Below are positions 5,002 through 5,370 of a DNA stretch of 5,370 bases, piece by piece. Position 1 is the stretch's first letter. The number at the start of each line of letters is the position of its first letter. The notes under the pieces are model-generated. The model had not been told where the DNA came from and made no database searches. It saw nothing but the letters and a program-made list of their open reading frames with translations. This DNA comes from Anaerolineae bacterium (GTDB lineage Bacteria; Chloroflexota; Anaerolineae; J102): contig JALSPL010000038.1 in assembly GCA_026985975.1 (NCBI GenBank), forward strand, positions 1 to 5,370. The letters are read 5' to 3'. A program made the translations under genes and the position numbers.

Positions 5002-5370
5002 ATGAGCAAGAAAATGCGTTATCTCAGCATCCTGTTGACTTCACTTTTTGTCCTTGTCTGGGGGATGAGCCTCGCCACAGGGGCGAAAGCGTCCGGCCCA
5101 ATTTCCAATCGCCCGGCCGACGACATCCGCATCATCCAGTGGGCTGGACGATCCTGGCGCGTGCGCTCCTGGCCAGGCGGCCCGGGCCCCAACAACTGGT
5201 GCGATACGACAGATTGCGTCTGGGTGGATGACAACGGCGATCTCCATCTCACCATTCAGCGCATCAATGGAAGGTGGTGGGCCTCAGAGATCAGCGCTTC
5301 GGACTTCACAAATTTCGGCGAACACCGGTTTTATGTCCAGGGTCCCATCGATGAACTGGATCCCAACGTC
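5002..5370 (+). CDS. Secreted GH16/concanavalin-like protein, N-terminal part (cut by window edge)
   Basis: A frame starts with ATG on the base after the ABC-2 permease stop (TAAATG) and stays open for 123 codons to the window edge. Residues 1-30 form a Sec-type signal peptide: basic MSKKMR, a hydrophobic core at 8-26, and a possible cleavage after AKA at 28-30. The mature part carries IIQWAGRSWRVRSW (44-57), GPGPNNW (60-66), VWVDDNGDLHLTI (73-85), GRWWASEI (90-97) and FGEHRFYV (105-112). These aromatic-rich beta-strand blocks resemble the opening of family 16 glycoside hydrolase-like (jelly-roll) domains. Cys67 and Cys72 could form a disulfide. The catalytic region (ExDxE in true GH16 enzymes) lies beyond the edge, so enzyme activity cannot be judged; a binding or structural protein is equally possible. 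Spacing implies cotranscription with the exporter. Confidence 0.75.
   Translation, partial: MSKKMRYLSILLTSLFVLVWGMSLATGAKASGPISNRPADDIRIIQWAGRSWRVRSWPGGPGPNNWCDTTDCVWVDDNGDLHLTIQRINGRWWASEISASDFTNFGEHRFYVQGPIDELDPNV

Noticed and set aside
4215..5231. Rightward open frame of 338 codons overlapping the ABC-2 permease and the secreted-protein gene in another frame
   Set aside because: Its translation is Gly/Arg/Pro/Ala-rich with no family signature, and it shares the DNA with two well-supported genes.

Overview
The window looks like a piece of a GC-rich bacterial chromosome. Codons mostly end in G or C, and only the promoter-containing gap around 490-740 is noticeably AT-richer. The best guess is a member of the Chloroflexota (Anaerolineae/Caldilineae-like). 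This rests on the style of the NMT1-like lipoprotein and its permease, frequent non-ATG start options, and several starts without a Shine-Dalgarno sequence. It is inference; no rRNA or other firm phylogenetic marker is present beyond ribosomal protein S15.

Layout. Positions 1-90 hold no recognisable gene, only a short open frame. A 17-bp perfect hairpin at 91-135 separates that edge from rpsO (S15), which runs leftward at 425-156 from a GTG start. The rpsO promoter is readable at 586-558 and implies a leader of about 127 nt with a strong hairpin just before the ribosome-binding site, an arrangement suited to S15 autoregulation. The divergent gap 587-741 carries a small dyad (603-616), a plausible rightward promoter (677-705) and a perfect 11-bp inverted repeat (697-734) that covers the promoter -10 element and ends 7 nt before the next start codon.

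From 742 to the right edge lie six tightly packed rightward genes. The first three form a complete ABC importer of the SsuABC/ThiXYZ/RibXY class: permease (742-1563), NMT1-like lipoprotein (1586-2614) and ATPase (2632-3411). The next gene overlaps the importer ATPase by ATGA and begins a second, different ABC system: an exporter-type ATPase (3408-4196) and its ABC-2 membrane protein (4186-5001). The sixth gene starts on the base after the ABC-2 stop codon and encodes a secreted protein resembling family 16 glycoside hydrolase/concanavalin-like folds; it is cut by the window edge after 123 residues.

Working model (inference): one transcript encodes uptake of a small heterocyclic or sulfur/nitrogen compound, with riboflavin and thiamine-pyrimidine precursors the leading candidates, followed by an export pump and a secreted surface protein. 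No TPP or FMN riboswitch could be recognised upstream, so the ligand is open. No mobile element, CRISPR array, tRNA or rRNA was seen. The gene families are known ones; the less ordinary parts are the promoter-overlapping inverted repeat, the rpsO leader and the tail-to-head joining of importer, exporter and secreted protein.
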